Both the position numbers and the translations under genes were made by a program. Source: an uncultured Saprospiraceae bacterium (GTDB lineage: Bacteria > Bacteroidota > Bacteroidia > Chitinophagales > Saprospiraceae). Taken from it: 64,000 nucleotides of DNA. The stretch is from the NCBI GenBank assembly GCA_938015435.1, contig CALLPN010000012.1, positions 58,735 through 122,734 on the forward strand. Direction: 5' to 3'. This document shows positions 17,674 to 26,719 of the stretch, piece by piece (the first letter of the stretch is position 1; each line of letters starts with the position of its first letter). The notes beneath the pieces were generated by a model. The model was not told the origin of the DNA. It was given only the letters and a program-made list of their open reading frames with translations, and did no database searches.

Positions 17674-18210
17674 CTAATCCACTAATAGTCCCATAGATAC
17701 GGCATCTTGGAATTCTCCATGAAGGTAAAAATCTCTTTTGTGTAAACCTTCATGCTCGAAACCCATTCGTTCGTAAAGTGCAATCGCTTTCTTATTACTT
17801 ACGTTCGCTCTCAGATTTATTTTTCTGATCACTGAGTTGGATTGAGCCCATTCTATTAGGTAGGTAAGAACTTCAGTTGCAATACCTTTACTCCAATGAT
17901 CTTTTCTGGTAGATATTCCAAATTCACATGCATGTTTTAATCTCGGCTTATGGCTCGCTCTGGCATTCAATTGTCCAACGATTTCACCATCTATAAAAGC
18001 AATCACAAAAATTTGATTTTCTTTATCAGCATGATCTTTTAAAATCTCCTCTTCCTCCGCTATGGTGGTAATAAATTCAGATCCTGAAAAAGTCAAATTA
18101 TCAGATTCATCGCCTATAGCTTTTATAAATTCAATAATTGCCTGAGCATCTTCGACTAACGCTTCTCGTATAGTAAGAATTTCTCCGTTTTTAAGGTGTA
18201 TTGTTTTCAT
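17674..18210 (-). CDS. GNAT-family N-acetyltransferase (RimJ/RimL-like)
   Basis: The 178-residue protein shows the GNAT acetyl-CoA-binding pattern FGISTRKDHWSKGIATEVL and the later NVSNKKAIALYERMGFEHEG. It transfers an acyl group to an amine; the substrate is unknown. The ATG at 18210 directly follows the TAA stop of the O-antigen-ligase gene with no spacer, so the two are probably translated from one mRNA. A role in surface-sugar amine acetylation is possible from context only. Confidence 0.9.
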   Translation of the reverse strand: MKTIHLKNGEILTIREALVEDAQAIIEFIKAIGDESDNLTFSGSEFITTIAEEEEILKDHADKENQIFVIAFIDGEIVGQLNARASHKPRLKHACEFGISTRKDHWSKGIATEVLTYLIEWAQSNSVIRKINLRANVSNKKAIALYERMGFEHEGLHKRDFYLHGEFQDAVSMGLLVD

Positions 18211-19479
18211 TTAACTATCAGATTCTATGAGTCGATTTTCATTATGTATGTACAAAAGGCAAAGCAAAATAAAAGATGAAAACATGCCTACTCCCAATGC
18301 ATTTTCTATGGTATGCTCTATCAAAAAAGAAACCAAAAATAAAATATAAAAACCTAGATAAAAATCATTTTGATAAGCACGTTGATATAGTAGAGGAATA
18401 AAAAGTGCTAGTGTAAAAAACATAACTCCCAGAAGTCCTGATCCTGCCAATACAAACATAAATTGACTGTGCGGCATTAATGCGTTTTGATAATGAGGAT
18501 AATTTGTATCAAATTCACTTTCTACATTAACTTTCAAACTCCCTGCACCCACTCCGAAAACCGGCGCCTTTTTAAATAAATCAACTCCAACCTTTAGAGA
18601 AGTGATGCGGCCGCTGTCTCCATAATTACTTCCCTGGCCTTCATCATACATTTGCAAATCATAAAGTGTATAATGGACTTTCTCACTGAAGCTTGGAATC
18701 GTTTTGAAAGCCACCCAAGGAAGTACAATCATGGTCGCCAAAATAGCGACACCAATACTGTAATTACGCGTAGTATATATTTGCCTAATAGCTAGCACAA
18801 AGAGCGCAGCGTAAAGACAAACCATTCCCGTCTTGACACTTAGTATATGGATAGATACAAATAAAATCGCGGTCAATACTTTGATAATGATACTATGAAA
18901 TCCTATTCCCTTACTAAATTGATTTTTGATCAAGTACCATCCTGCTAATACTCCTAGACCAACTAACAAACTATATCTGATGTGATTGCATGGTGCAACT
19001 ATATGCTGCCCTTTTTTGAGTAGTAAATTTACCTCTTCAAAATTAGCCAAGTATAATGTCAAAACTCCCACAACGCTAATCGTCATCATGGATAAAAAGA
19101 AATATAGTATCCGTTGAAATGACAAACGCCCCAACCTTGGAAGCCCTAGATATGCCAGTGGAATAAGTAAAAATGGGACCTTTATTCTAAGTCGCTCAAG
19201 AAAATAATTGTAATCACCTTCTACTTGCCAAAATGAAAACAAGACTATCCAAAAATATAGGGTAATCACTAAAAAATGAGAATATTTTGAGAATTGCTTG
19301 AGTCTAATAATTGGTTTCCATGACCAATTTACCTTCCTTCCTTTCTCTGTTGTTTTAAAATCAACAAAGCCTAACAACACTAAACTCATCATACATAACG
19401 ACTGAATGAATGATGAATACACAAGAGCGCACAGCAACAATGCAAATACTACGCTTACTATCTTCTCCTTTAATTCCAA
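18211..19479 (-). CDS. O-antigen ligase (Wzy_C)-family membrane protein
   Basis: The 422-residue protein has about ten or more hydrophobic segments and a central periplasmic loop. The loop contains FGVGAGSLKVNVESEF and YPHYQNALMPHSQFMFVLAGSGLLG, typical of the O-antigen ligase/polymerase (Wzy_C) family. Such proteins polymerise or ligate surface polysaccharide at the inner membrane. The start is a TTG: a stop codon lies just upstream and no ATG is available before the first helix. No other polysaccharide genes are nearby. The only partner is the directly abutting GNAT gene. Confidence 0.88.
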   Translation of the reverse strand: MELKEKIVSVVFALLLCALVYSSFIQSLCMMSLVLLGFVDFKTTEKGRKVNWSWKPIIRLKQFSKYSHFLVITLYFWIVLFSFWQVEGDYNYFLERLRIKVPFLLIPLAYLGLPRLGRLSFQRILYFFLSMMTISVVGVLTLYLANFEEVNLLLKKGQHIVAPCNHIRYSLLVGLGVLAGWYLIKNQFSKGIGFHSIIIKVLTAILFVSIHILSVKTGMVCLYAALFVLAIRQIYTTRNYSIGVAILATMIVLPWVAFKTIPSFSEKVHYTLYDLQMYDEGQGSNYGDSGRITSLKVGVDLFKKAPVFGVGAGSLKVNVESEFDTNYPHYQNALMPHSQFMFVLAGSGLLGVMFFTLALFIPLLYQRAYQNDFYLGFYILFLVSFLIEHTIENALGVGMFSSFILLCLLYIHNENRLIESDS

Positions 19480-19576
19480 AAGCTTATTAATAATTTATTA
19501 TCTCTCAAAAACCCTACTCCTATTTACTATTTAATAGTACTTATATATAACTGTTTGAGCAATCGATTTATGATAC

Positions 19577-19613
19577 AGAAAGGGAAATATTGTAGCACAA
19601 TATTTCCCTTCTT
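19577..19613 (-). terminator. Terminator hairpin for the DEAD-box helicase gene
   Basis: A perfect 14-bp inverted repeat (19580-19593 and 19597-19610, AAGGGAAATATTGT arm) with a 3-nt loop starts 34 nt after the helicase stop codon. The T-tract on the minus side is short, but the stem is strong and correctly placed. Confidence 0.7.
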
Positions 19614-19643
19614 TAATTTACTTTATATCAAAAAACACTGCGA

Positions 19644-21431
19644 CTATCCTTTGCGATGTTTCTTCTTTCCAGTTTTGCTCTTTCTTTGATCATAACTATC
19701 TCCGCTATCCGACCTTCTTTTTGATCTGCTAGCGTCTCTATCATCTGATCTTCTTGAGCTACTTCTATCACTGCCGTCTGATGATCTTCTTGAACTACTT
19801 CTATCTCTGTCATCTGATCTTCTACGACTATCTCCTCCTCCACTATCTTTATCTTCAGGTCTTTTGCGACGATCCGAATACCTATCATCTGATGATCTTC
19901 TTGAACTTCCTCCGTCTCTGCTATCTGATCTTCTGCGATCTCCACCTCCACTTCTTCTATCTCTATCTCCTCCGCCTCTTCTATCGCGATCTCCGCCTCC
20001 TCTTCTATCACCTCCGCTTCTACTTCTTCCTCTATCTGCTCTACGTCCTCCGTCTCTTCCTCGACCACGGCCACGGCCTCCACCGCCGCCGCCATCAGAC
20101 CTTGGTTTCTGTGGGTCTTGATTGAGATCACGATCATCACCAAGCTTAAGCTTCTCTAGTTCAATAGCTAATATTTTACCTATTATTTCTTCTTTAGTAA
20201 GATTGCCAAATACCATTAGCACTTTTTCCATCAGTCTTTTGTCTACGGGTTCCGTATCCACATCTAACAATTTGAAAGACCAATTTTTCATTCTAATATC
20301 AGCAATATCAGTACTACTAGGAATCAGGATGTGCTTAAATGATATACCCAAAGTCCTTTCTAATCTTGCTAATCTATGTGTCTCTTTGGCACCAATAAAT
20401 GCCATTGAAATACCTTTCTTACCGGCACGAGCAGTACGTCCACTACGGTGCGTATAGTACGCATCTTCATCTGGAAGATTGAAGTGAAATACGTGAGTCA
20501 AATCATCTACATCGATACCTCTAGCCGCAACATCTGTAGCGATCAATACCTGTAAAGCATGTTTTTTAAATCTCCCCATTACTCTATCTCTCTGCTGCTG
20601 AGAAAGATCTCCGTGTAACGCATCTGCCGCATACCCTTTTTTGAGTAATGCTTCTGCTAGCTCTTGCGTATCTCTACGAGTACGGCAAAATACTACACCT
20701 CTCATATCCGCATCCATGTCTAACAATCTCGTAAGACCTTCTGTCTTATCATGATTCTTTGTGACTACAAATTGGTGACTAATATTTACATTGACCTTAT
20801 CCTCAGAGTTGATCTTAACCTCGATTGGATCGTCCATGTATTTAGTTACGATACGCTTGATCTCCTTTGCCATCGTAGCTGAGAATAACCAAGTCTGTTT
20901 CGTATCCGGAGTATAGCTCAGTATTTCGTCTAACTCTTCTTTGAAACCCATACTCACCATCTCATCTGCTTCATCAAGCACGAGATATTCAAGTTGATCT
21001 AATTTTACCGCTTTACGCTTGATAAGATCTATTAACCTTCCTGGCGTAGCTATGATAATATGTGTTGGCTTCTTGAGATCTCTCATCTGATTGACGATAG
21101 CCGCACCACCATATACTGGCAGTACCTTAAGACCTTTCATATACTTACTAAACTTACCTAACTGCTCAGCAATTTGACGACCTAGCTCTCTTGTAGGTGC
21201 CAGTACTAATGCTTGAGTATGCTTTTCTTTAGGATCCACCATTTCGATGAGCGGAAGTCCAAAAGCTGCTGTTTTACCAGTACCAGTCTGCGCAAGACCA
21301 ATAAAATCTCTATCGCCTTGTATAAGTTGTGGAATAGATTCCTGCTGTATATCACTTGGAGTGACAAACTGCATTTCTTCAAGTACCCTCAGAATATCTT
21401 CTGAAAGGCCTAATTCTTTGAATGTTGACAA
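19644..21431 (-). CDS. DEAD-box RNA helicase with long Arg/Ser/Gly/Asp-rich tail
   Basis: The N-terminal ~370 residues have the complete helicase motifs: Q-motif FVTPSDIQQESIP, motif I AQTGTGKT (47-54), PTRELGRQ, TPGRLIDL, DEAD (153-156), SATMAKEI and HRSGRTARAGKKG. Residues ~380-445 may be a small CsdA/DbpA-like RNA-binding region. Residues ~450-595 are low-complexity, with RGRGRGRDGG, then many Asp-Arg-Ser repeats. Such tails bind RNA nonspecifically and can promote condensation. The start is TTG at 21431; an in-frame stop lies just upstream and no ATG is available. The 5' leader carries a hairpin and a likely promoter. Cold-shock or ribosome-assembly roles are typical of the family. Confidence 0.94.
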   Translation of the reverse strand: MSTFKELGLSEDILRVLEEMQFVTPSDIQQESIPQLIQGDRDFIGLAQTGTGKTAAFGLPLIEMVDPKEKHTQALVLAPTRELGRQIAEQLGKFSKYMKGLKVLPVYGGAAIVNQMRDLKKPTHIIIATPGRLIDLIKRKAVKLDQLEYLVLDEADEMVSMGFKEELDEILSYTPDTKQTWLFSATMAKEIKRIVTKYMDDPIEVKINSEDKVNVNISHQFVVTKNHDKTEGLTRLLDMDADMRGVVFCRTRRDTQELAEALLKKGYAADALHGDLSQQQRDRVMGRFKKHALQVLIATDVAARGIDVDDLTHVFHFNLPDEDAYYTHRSGRTARAGKKGISMAFIGAKETHRLARLERTLGISFKHILIPSSTDIADIRMKNWSFKLLDVDTEPVDKRLMEKVLMVFGNLTKEEIIGKILAIELEKLKLGDDRDLNQDPQKPRSDGGGGGGRGRGRGRDGGRRADRGRSRSGGDRRGGGDRDRRGGGDRDRRSGGGDRRRSDSRDGGSSRRSSDDRYSDRRKRPEDKDSGGGDSRRRSDDRDRSSSRRSSDGSDRSSSRRSDDRDASRSKRRSDSGDSYDQRKSKTGKKKHRKG

Positions 21432-21479
21432 TTCGTATGGATTTAAATTGCTCCTAGACTAAACAGAAGCTATTATGTA

Positions 21480-21504
21480 ACGTGATCGTAGAACTTGATC
21501 ACGT
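21480..21504 (-). promoter_or_regulatory. Hairpin in the 5' leader of the DEAD-box helicase gene
   Basis: ACGTGATC (21480-21487) and GATCACGT (21497-21504) form a perfect 8-bp inverted repeat with a 9-nt loop. It lies about 50 nt upstream of the TTG start codon. With the promoter box at 21564-21571, the leader would be about 125 nt long. A structured leader before a DEAD-box helicase could serve autoregulation or cold induction; this is inference. Confidence 0.45.
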
Positions 21505-21563
21505 ATTGTCCATGATGGTAGCTCGATTATCACTGTTTCCGCCTTTTTGCGGATGATTTCGCC

Positions 21564-21571
21564 GCAAAGGT
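21564..21571 (-). promoter_or_regulatory. Bacteroidota-type -7 promoter box (TACCTTTG)
   Basis: On the minus strand the sequence reads TACCTTTG, an exact match to the Bacteroidota -7 consensus TAnnTTTG. A TTG lies 23 bp upstream of it, slightly more than the usual 19-21 bp to the -33 element. It points towards the DEAD-box helicase gene. Confidence 0.55.
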
Positions 21572-21627
21572 AGTGTTTTTAGTTGTGAAAAGTTACAAAA
21601 GGTCTATATCACAACTTCATCTCTCAA

Positions 21628-22170
21628 TTATTGATGTACCCACTTCCCAGTATTTTCACGGTCATCCATGGCTAAAAAACCTTCACCACGAGCTATATAA
21701 GTTTCTATAAATCCATTTTTACTATACATTCTGCTTCTAACTACATTTTTTAAATTTCTTCCCAAAAAAGTTACATTCTTTGTAGATTGAATAGCACCTA
21801 TAATATCATCGCCAGGATCTACCATGCTTATGTCTGTGCTAAAACTTCTTAAAGGTATATGATCTAAATTATATCCTTCATCAGTAAAATATAACTGAAC
21901 TTTGCGCTGAGTCTCCGTACTTACTACCTCTATATGAAAAACACCTACATCCTTCAGGTCTATAACATTCGTCCGTTTCACATCACTATCAGTTACTTCG
22001 ATAACTTTTGCCTCTAACAGGTCTCCTATTTCGTTTTCAAAAAAAATAATCTGGCCTTCTGTATATGGCGCCCACTCCTTATCTCTTGAACTCAATTTAA
22101 GCAATGCGTCATCTTTACTACAAAATGATAATCCAATTAATACCGAACAAAACACAAGTACACTTTTCAT
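21628..22170 (-). CDS. Small exported protein of unknown function
   Basis: The 180-residue protein begins with a hydrophobic export signal (MKSVLVFCSVLIGLSFCSKDD). The Cys at the end resembles a lipoprotein site, but Phe at -1 makes it a weak lipobox. The rest is predicted soluble and mixed alpha/beta, with no motif I recognise. A segment reading YTEGQIIFFENEIGDLLEAK suggests a beta-rich start. It stands alone on the minus strand, upstream of the helicase promoter. The start is an ATG followed directly by the signal sequence. No function is proposed. Confidence 0.7.
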   Translation of the reverse strand: MKSVLVFCSVLIGLSFCSKDDALLKLSSRDKEWAPYTEGQIIFFENEIGDLLEAKVIEVTDSDVKRTNVIDLKDVGVFHIEVVSTETQRKVQLYFTDEGYNLDHIPLRSFSTDISMVDPGDDIIGAIQSTKNVTFLGRNLKNVVRSRMYSKNGFIETYIARGEGFLAMDDRENTGKWVHQ

Positions 22171-22557
22171 CTTTTCTAATTTAAAAGTTATAAATATCTT
22201 TTTGACCCAAAATTATTTGTGTTAATAATATCGAAAACCACATCCCAATACGACAATAATTTATATGATTGTACTTTCTAAATATAATACCCTTGGCTTA
22301 TCTTTTGCACCTAATATTGAGTGGTGATCTTCTCGTTCAAATGACAATTAACATAATAACGTTGGACTCCATAAAAGTATATTTTCATGGATTCTGATTT
22401 GAATTAATATAATAATGCAAATATAGGATCCATACTTATTCAGTTTTAGGAAAGCCTTAAACTTAAATTTCCTATTCTAGGATCACACAATTCTTCCCAT
22501 TTGCTTAGTATTACGTAATTTACCCATATTAATATTGCCCACAATCTTATAACTAGT
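22171..22557. other. Divergent intergenic region, no gene seen
   Basis: This 387-bp AT-rich stretch lies between divergently transcribed genes. No ORF with coding character, RNA gene, strong hairpin or exact TAnnTTTG box was found. It presumably contains both promoters. Confidence 0.4.
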
Positions 22558-23922
22558 ATGTCCATCAAATACATAGTACTATCTGACCTTCATCTCGGTG
22601 AAAAAGATAGCTTATTTACCCCAACACAAAAAGGCGACAATAAGCTATTGGACTCATTTGCCAATAGCTTACAAGCTCTAGTAGATTCTAATGAAAATAA
22701 TGATCTACCTACACTAGTATTGAATGGAGATATACTGGGCTTATCCTTTAGTACTTATCAAGAGAGTCTGACTGTTTTCGATAAGTTTATGAAAGCATTA
22801 GCCACTGACCAAAAAATATGTAATAAGATCGCATACATTCCAGGCAATCACGATCACCATATATGGCAGCTCGCGATGGAGTCACAGTATCGAAGAAAGC
22901 TAGAAAGCAGAAAATCAGAAGACCCTATACCCAGTATGGATCGGATCTCATCAGCCATATACGAAGAAGGTGTGAAAAGTGAATTTATCGAAGCATTCGT
23001 TAATGGAAGTGAAACATTCGAAACCGAATTGAAAATTTTGTATCCCAATATGATTATCCCTCCTAATGGTGATAATCAACAGTATGTTTTAATTCACCAT
23101 GGTCACTTTGCCGAGCGTACATACCAATTTATATCTCATTCCTTGAAGTCATTATATCCGGAAGAACGTGGACCACTTACTCTCGAAGAGTTAGAAGCTG
23201 ATAACGGTGCCTGGATCAATTTTGCATTTAGTGAATTAGGTAGAAGTGGAGCCGCCGGAGAAAAATTTGAAAAACTAATGAATACGCTCAGTAGCATAGA
23301 TATGTTCGATGAACAATCTGGAGAGTTATCCGAAAATGTTGCCAAAGCTTTGGATTATCCTTATATACCCTTTCATGCTGTTGAAAAATTTCTCACTCGA
23401 AGACTGATTCAAAATATTGCAGAAAAGATCAGATCTGAAAGATACCAAGCGGGAACAGTTTGTTCTGAAGAGGCTATGCAAGGACTTACAGAATATCTAG
23501 AAAAATACTGCGTCCCTCAAATGAAGATAGCAGGTTGGAATGGTGAAGCAACGACATTAATTTGGGGTCATACTCACAAGCCGTTTAGCAAAAAAACTTG
23601 TACTGCTAGTTATGATGAATTACATGTAATAAATACTGGAGGTTGGGTATTACCAGAAGAATCAAAAGCAACACATGGAGGATCAATAACCCTTATCAAT
23701 GATAAGAATGAAGTCATAGATCTTAGGATATGGAATGATACCGCAGATGGTAATAACATGAAATTTGCAGTAGTTCCTCCAGAGGGCGAAGAGATCTCAA
23801 ACTTTGGCCAGAACGTCATAGACATAATTAGTACCAACGGTGTTCTCAAAAGTAAGTGGTCAAACTTCAGAACAGAATTACAAAAAGAAATACAACACCG
23901 TAGAAAAGATCATAAAGCATGA
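22558..23922 (+). CDS. Calcineurin-like metallophosphoesterase
   Basis: The 454-residue protein carries the full metallophosphoesterase motif set: SDLHLG (Asp10, His12), LNGDILG (Asp58), PGNHDHH (Asn97, His98), VLIHHGHF and IWGHTHKPF. It therefore probably hydrolyses a phosphoester with a two-metal centre. The length exceeds UDP-diacylglucosamine hydrolase (LpxH), so the substrate may differ. No signal peptide is seen. Its stop overlaps the start of the GMC oxidoreductase gene by 4 bp (ATGA), showing translational coupling. That links it to oxidation of a hydrophobic alcohol or sterol-like compound, by inference. Confidence 0.9.
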   Translation: MSIKYIVLSDLHLGEKDSLFTPTQKGDNKLLDSFANSLQALVDSNENNDLPTLVLNGDILGLSFSTYQESLTVFDKFMKALATDQKICNKIAYIPGNHDHHIWQLAMESQYRRKLESRKSEDPIPSMDRISSAIYEEGVKSEFIEAFVNGSETFETELKILYPNMIIPPNGDNQQYVLIHHGHFAERTYQFISHSLKSLYPEERGPLTLEELEADNGAWINFAFSELGRSGAAGEKFEKLMNTLSSIDMFDEQSGELSENVAKALDYPYIPFHAVEKFLTRRLIQNIAEKIRSERYQAGTVCSEEAMQGLTEYLEKYCVPQMKIAGWNGEATTLIWGHTHKPFSKKTCTASYDELHVINTGGWVLPEESKATHGGSITLINDKNEVIDLRIWNDTADGNNMKFAVVPPEGEEISNFGQNVIDIISTNGVLKSKWSNFRTELQKEIQHRRKDHKA

Positions 23923-25598
23923 GTGAAGGCAAGAAAGTAATCGTAATTGGATCTGGTTTTGGTGGATCGGTAGCTGCGTTAAGATATGCTGAAGCGGGAT
24001 ATGATGTAACCGTGCTAGAGAGAGGTGGATGGATCAGTCGAGCTACATTTGAAGCGGATGATGATATGCTCTGGTTTCCTGATAGTGGCCGCTATGGAAT
24101 GAACGATTTGCAATTAAGAGGTCGCAACATCATACCTTGGCTAGGCACTGGCGTAGGTGGAGGATCACATGTGTATGCCGCTACCATCAAACGAAGAGAT
24201 TTTTTCGACGACTTTCCAGGAGGTATTACTTACCAAGAAATGGCACCATACTACAGTAAAGGTGAAAAGATGATGGAAGCGGTAACGTACCCACAACGTG
24301 CTCCTTATAATGAATTACAATCATACAAAATATTTCGTGATGCCGAAAAGCGTATGATGCGAGATCATCCTGAAATAGTAGAAGATCATGGAGATATATT
24401 GTTAGGTGTTGCCTTTGCTCCAGATAAAGATTCTGTTGGTAAAACTTTTACAAATAAATATGGCGCCACCCAAAGATATGCTGATCCAGAAGAGCAGAAA
24501 TTATTAGGTGGTGATATAGATGTGAAAAATAGTCTTGACAAAAACTATCTCCATCTTGCACAAAAGCATGGTGCAACGATCAAAGCTTTTACTGAAGCGA
24601 CAAAAATAACGGCAAACGGAAATGGTGATTACATCGTCGATTATAAAGATCCACGAAAGGACAAAAATGAAACTGGCTCCATCGAGTGCGACTACCTTGT
24701 ACTTGCGGCTGGAGCGATAGGGTCTACAGAACTACTGATGCAGTGCAAATATATACATAAAACACTCCCAAAAATATCTGACAAACTTGGAAGCACTTAT
24801 TTTAGTAATGGAGATTATGTTACTGGAATGATCCCTAAACGTGGATTACTATTCTCCTGGATTGGTTTGATTGGTGCTTTGGTGGCTGCATTCATGGGAC
24901 AAATAGAAATAGCTGCCGTAGGTGTGTTGTTATATCTTTTTGGATGGTTAATCTCTGACCAAAAAGCAATGCCAGACAGTGGTGCAACTAATAGTGATTA
25001 CATCAAATTTCGACATAGAGATGGTTCGTCTCAAGGCTTATATCTCGAAGGTGGTAGATACCCTACTCCACTCAAAGCCGTAGTAGCTATCATTCTAAGT
25101 CTCACAGGAAATTACCAACCAAATAAATATAAAACGATTAATAAAATTATGAATTGGATGGGTACCTATGTTCCAGGATTTGAATTACTAGAGCGAACTT
25201 GGCCGATTCCTATTCTCATGATGGGAAGGGACGATGCAATAGGCTCATACGAATTAGACGAAGAAGGAAAAGTGATTATTAACTACCCTGTCGAGGATAA
25301 TGAAGAATACATCGCTTATTTAAATAAATTGGGCAAAATGCTCAGCAAAAAAGCGAATGCCTTTTTCATTCCTAATGGATTTGCTCAATTATCGAAAGTC
25401 GTAGAAATACCACATAACATGGGCGGTGTATCTATGGGTAATGATATTACGGATGGCGTAGTCGATACTTACGGCCGAGTATTCGAATATGAAAATTTTA
25501 TTGTGATGGATGGGTCTATTATGCCTACTTCACTAGGTCCGAATCCTGTAGGTACCATCTTGGCATTTGCTGAGAGGAGTATGGAGAAAGTAGTTTAG
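23919..25598 (+). CDS. GMC-family FAD oxidoreductase (cholesterol-oxidase-like)
   Basis: The 559-residue protein starts with the FAD dinucleotide-binding motif VIVIGSGFGGS (Gly11, 13, 16) and has GVGGGSHVYAA and LAAGAIGSTELL. The C-terminal GMC active-site blocks are HNMGGVSMG (His) and LGPNPVGTI (Asn). These fit the cholesterol-oxidase-like branch, which oxidises alcohols with oxygen or another acceptor. An unusual hydrophobic insertion (~305-345, LFSWIGLIGALVAAF and AAVGVLLYLFGWLI) could anchor it to the membrane. It is coupled to the upstream phosphoesterase and is followed by a small membrane protein gene 36 bp after its stop. Confidence 0.9.
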   Translation: MSEGKKVIVIGSGFGGSVAALRYAEAGYDVTVLERGGWISRATFEADDDMLWFPDSGRYGMNDLQLRGRNIIPWLGTGVGGGSHVYAATIKRRDFFDDFPGGITYQEMAPYYSKGEKMMEAVTYPQRAPYNELQSYKIFRDAEKRMMRDHPEIVEDHGDILLGVAFAPDKDSVGKTFTNKYGATQRYADPEEQKLLGGDIDVKNSLDKNYLHLAQKHGATIKAFTEATKITANGNGDYIVDYKDPRKDKNETGSIECDYLVLAAGAIGSTELLMQCKYIHKTLPKISDKLGSTYFSNGDYVTGMIPKRGLLFSWIGLIGALVAAFMGQIEIAAVGVLLYLFGWLISDQKAMPDSGATNSDYIKFRHRDGSSQGLYLEGGRYPTPLKAVVAIILSLTGNYQPNKYKTINKIMNWMGTYVPGFELLERTWPIPILMMGRDDAIGSYELDEEGKVIINYPVEDNEEYIAYLNKLGKMLSKKANAFFIPNGFAQLSKVVEIPHNMGGVSMGNDITDGVVDTYGRVFEYENFIVMDGSIMPTSLGPNPVGTILAFAERSMEKVV

Positions 25599-25634
25599 TT
25601 ATACAAATTGCCTTAAACGAAATTAGACTTGACA

Positions 25635-26057
25635 ATGAACAAAAGTAAAGAAAAACTATCGATCCTTTTTGGAGGACTTACTGTTTTATTATTTGCCATG
25701 ACGCCATACATTGTAGATTTTATTGAACCTGCAAAATCGATTGGTCAAGTGATAGGCGAGAACGCTAAAGATCTGGTTGATGTATTGAAAGGCGAAAAGC
25801 AAATTGAATCTAATTCGAAAAGAGACATTTGGATTAACATCTTTACTATTTTAGGATATCTCTCATTTGCTATCACGATTATTATGTCTCTTGCTAGTCT
25901 TAACGACACAAAGAAAAAATGGTATGCCATACCAGGAATTCTGCTAGCTGTTCTTGGTCTTGGCATCCACTTATCTTACTTGGCTATTGGGTTTATCGCC
26001 CTAGTCATAATTGCACTATTAATAATTGCACTAATACATTATTTGGATGCGATATGA
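25635..26057 (+). CDS. Small membrane protein, function unknown
   Basis: The ATG at 25635 is preferred over an in-frame TTG two codons earlier. The 140-residue protein has about four hydrophobic segments: near 10-28, 63-83, 93-109 and 110-136. Between the first two lies a charged loop (KDLVDVLKGEKQIESNSKRD). No family is recognised. The gene is 36 bp downstream of the GMC oxidoreductase gene and same-strand, so it is probably the third gene of that operon. It ends four bases before the stop of the convergent ferritin gene. Confidence 0.72.
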   Translation: MNKSKEKLSILFGGLTVLLFAMTPYIVDFIEPAKSIGQVIGENAKDLVDVLKGEKQIESNSKRDIWINIFTILGYLSFAITIIMSLASLNDTKKKWYAIPGILLAVLGLGIHLSYLAIGFIALVIIALLIIALIHYLDAI

Positions 26058-26060
26058 AAT

Positions 26061-26567
26061 CTACTCCATACCACCTACATTAACCGTCAAAATATCCTTA
26101 TCGAAAAGATACAATCCACTCTTATCGTCTCCAATAAGTTCTAACTTATCATTAAGGGTACGAGCCAATGCTTCCTCTTCTATTTGTTCTGCCACATACC
26201 ATTGCAAGAAATTATGTGTCGCATAATCTTTCTCTTGTAGTGCGATGTCTACGAGATTATTGATACTTGCTGATACGTGTAACTCATGCTCTAGTAATGC
26301 CTTGAATGCATGAGAGATAGATGGATAAGTTAGTGCCGGCTGCTCTAGCGGTGGCACTGTTGCAAATCCACCTCTATCATTGACAAAGTGAATAAGCTTA
26401 AGCATATGCTGACGTTCCTCATCACTATGCTGATAAAAGAACGATGTTACATTGTTGATTCCTGGCTGTATCTCAGCCCACGAAGCCATCGCCAAATATA
26501 CTTGAGATGATTCAGCTTCGATACGGATTTGCTCATTGAGAGCTTCTTGCATTGTTTTGGATAACAT
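26061..26567 (-). CDS. ftnA: Bacterial non-heme ferritin
   Basis: The 168-residue protein matches bacterial ferritin in length and pattern. Ferroxidase ligands appear as Glu17 (RIEAESS), Glu51 and His54 (DEERQHM). Further acidic residues lie in HFLQWYVAEQIEEEALA. It forms 24-subunit cages that oxidise and store iron in the cytoplasm. It is convergent with the membrane protein gene, with 3 bp between the stops. No iron-box operator was identified upstream. Confidence 0.95.
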   Translation of the reverse strand: MLSKTMQEALNEQIRIEAESSQVYLAMASWAEIQPGINNVTSFFYQHSDEERQHMLKLIHFVNDRGGFATVPPLEQPALTYPSISHAFKALLEHELHVSASINNLVDIALQEKDYATHNFLQWYVAEQIEEEALARTLNDKLELIGDDKSGLYLFDKDILTVNVGGME

Positions 26568-26719
26568 TATTATTGTATTTTAGTATCTACTAAAGATACA
26601 GATTTAGGTGATGAATTGTTCGTCATTATACTATATGAAATTAGTCTAAATATAAATGTATTCCATTTAGAGGATTAATAGTTTGATGAAATGAAGGTAT
26701 AGAATCTGAGAAACCACCT

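Noticed and set aside
19628..20143. 171-residue Glu/Val/Ile-rich minus-strand ORF, and plus-strand ORFs opposite it
   Set aside because: These are alternative frames of the low-complexity tail of the DEAD-box helicase; the repeated codons keep other frames open.
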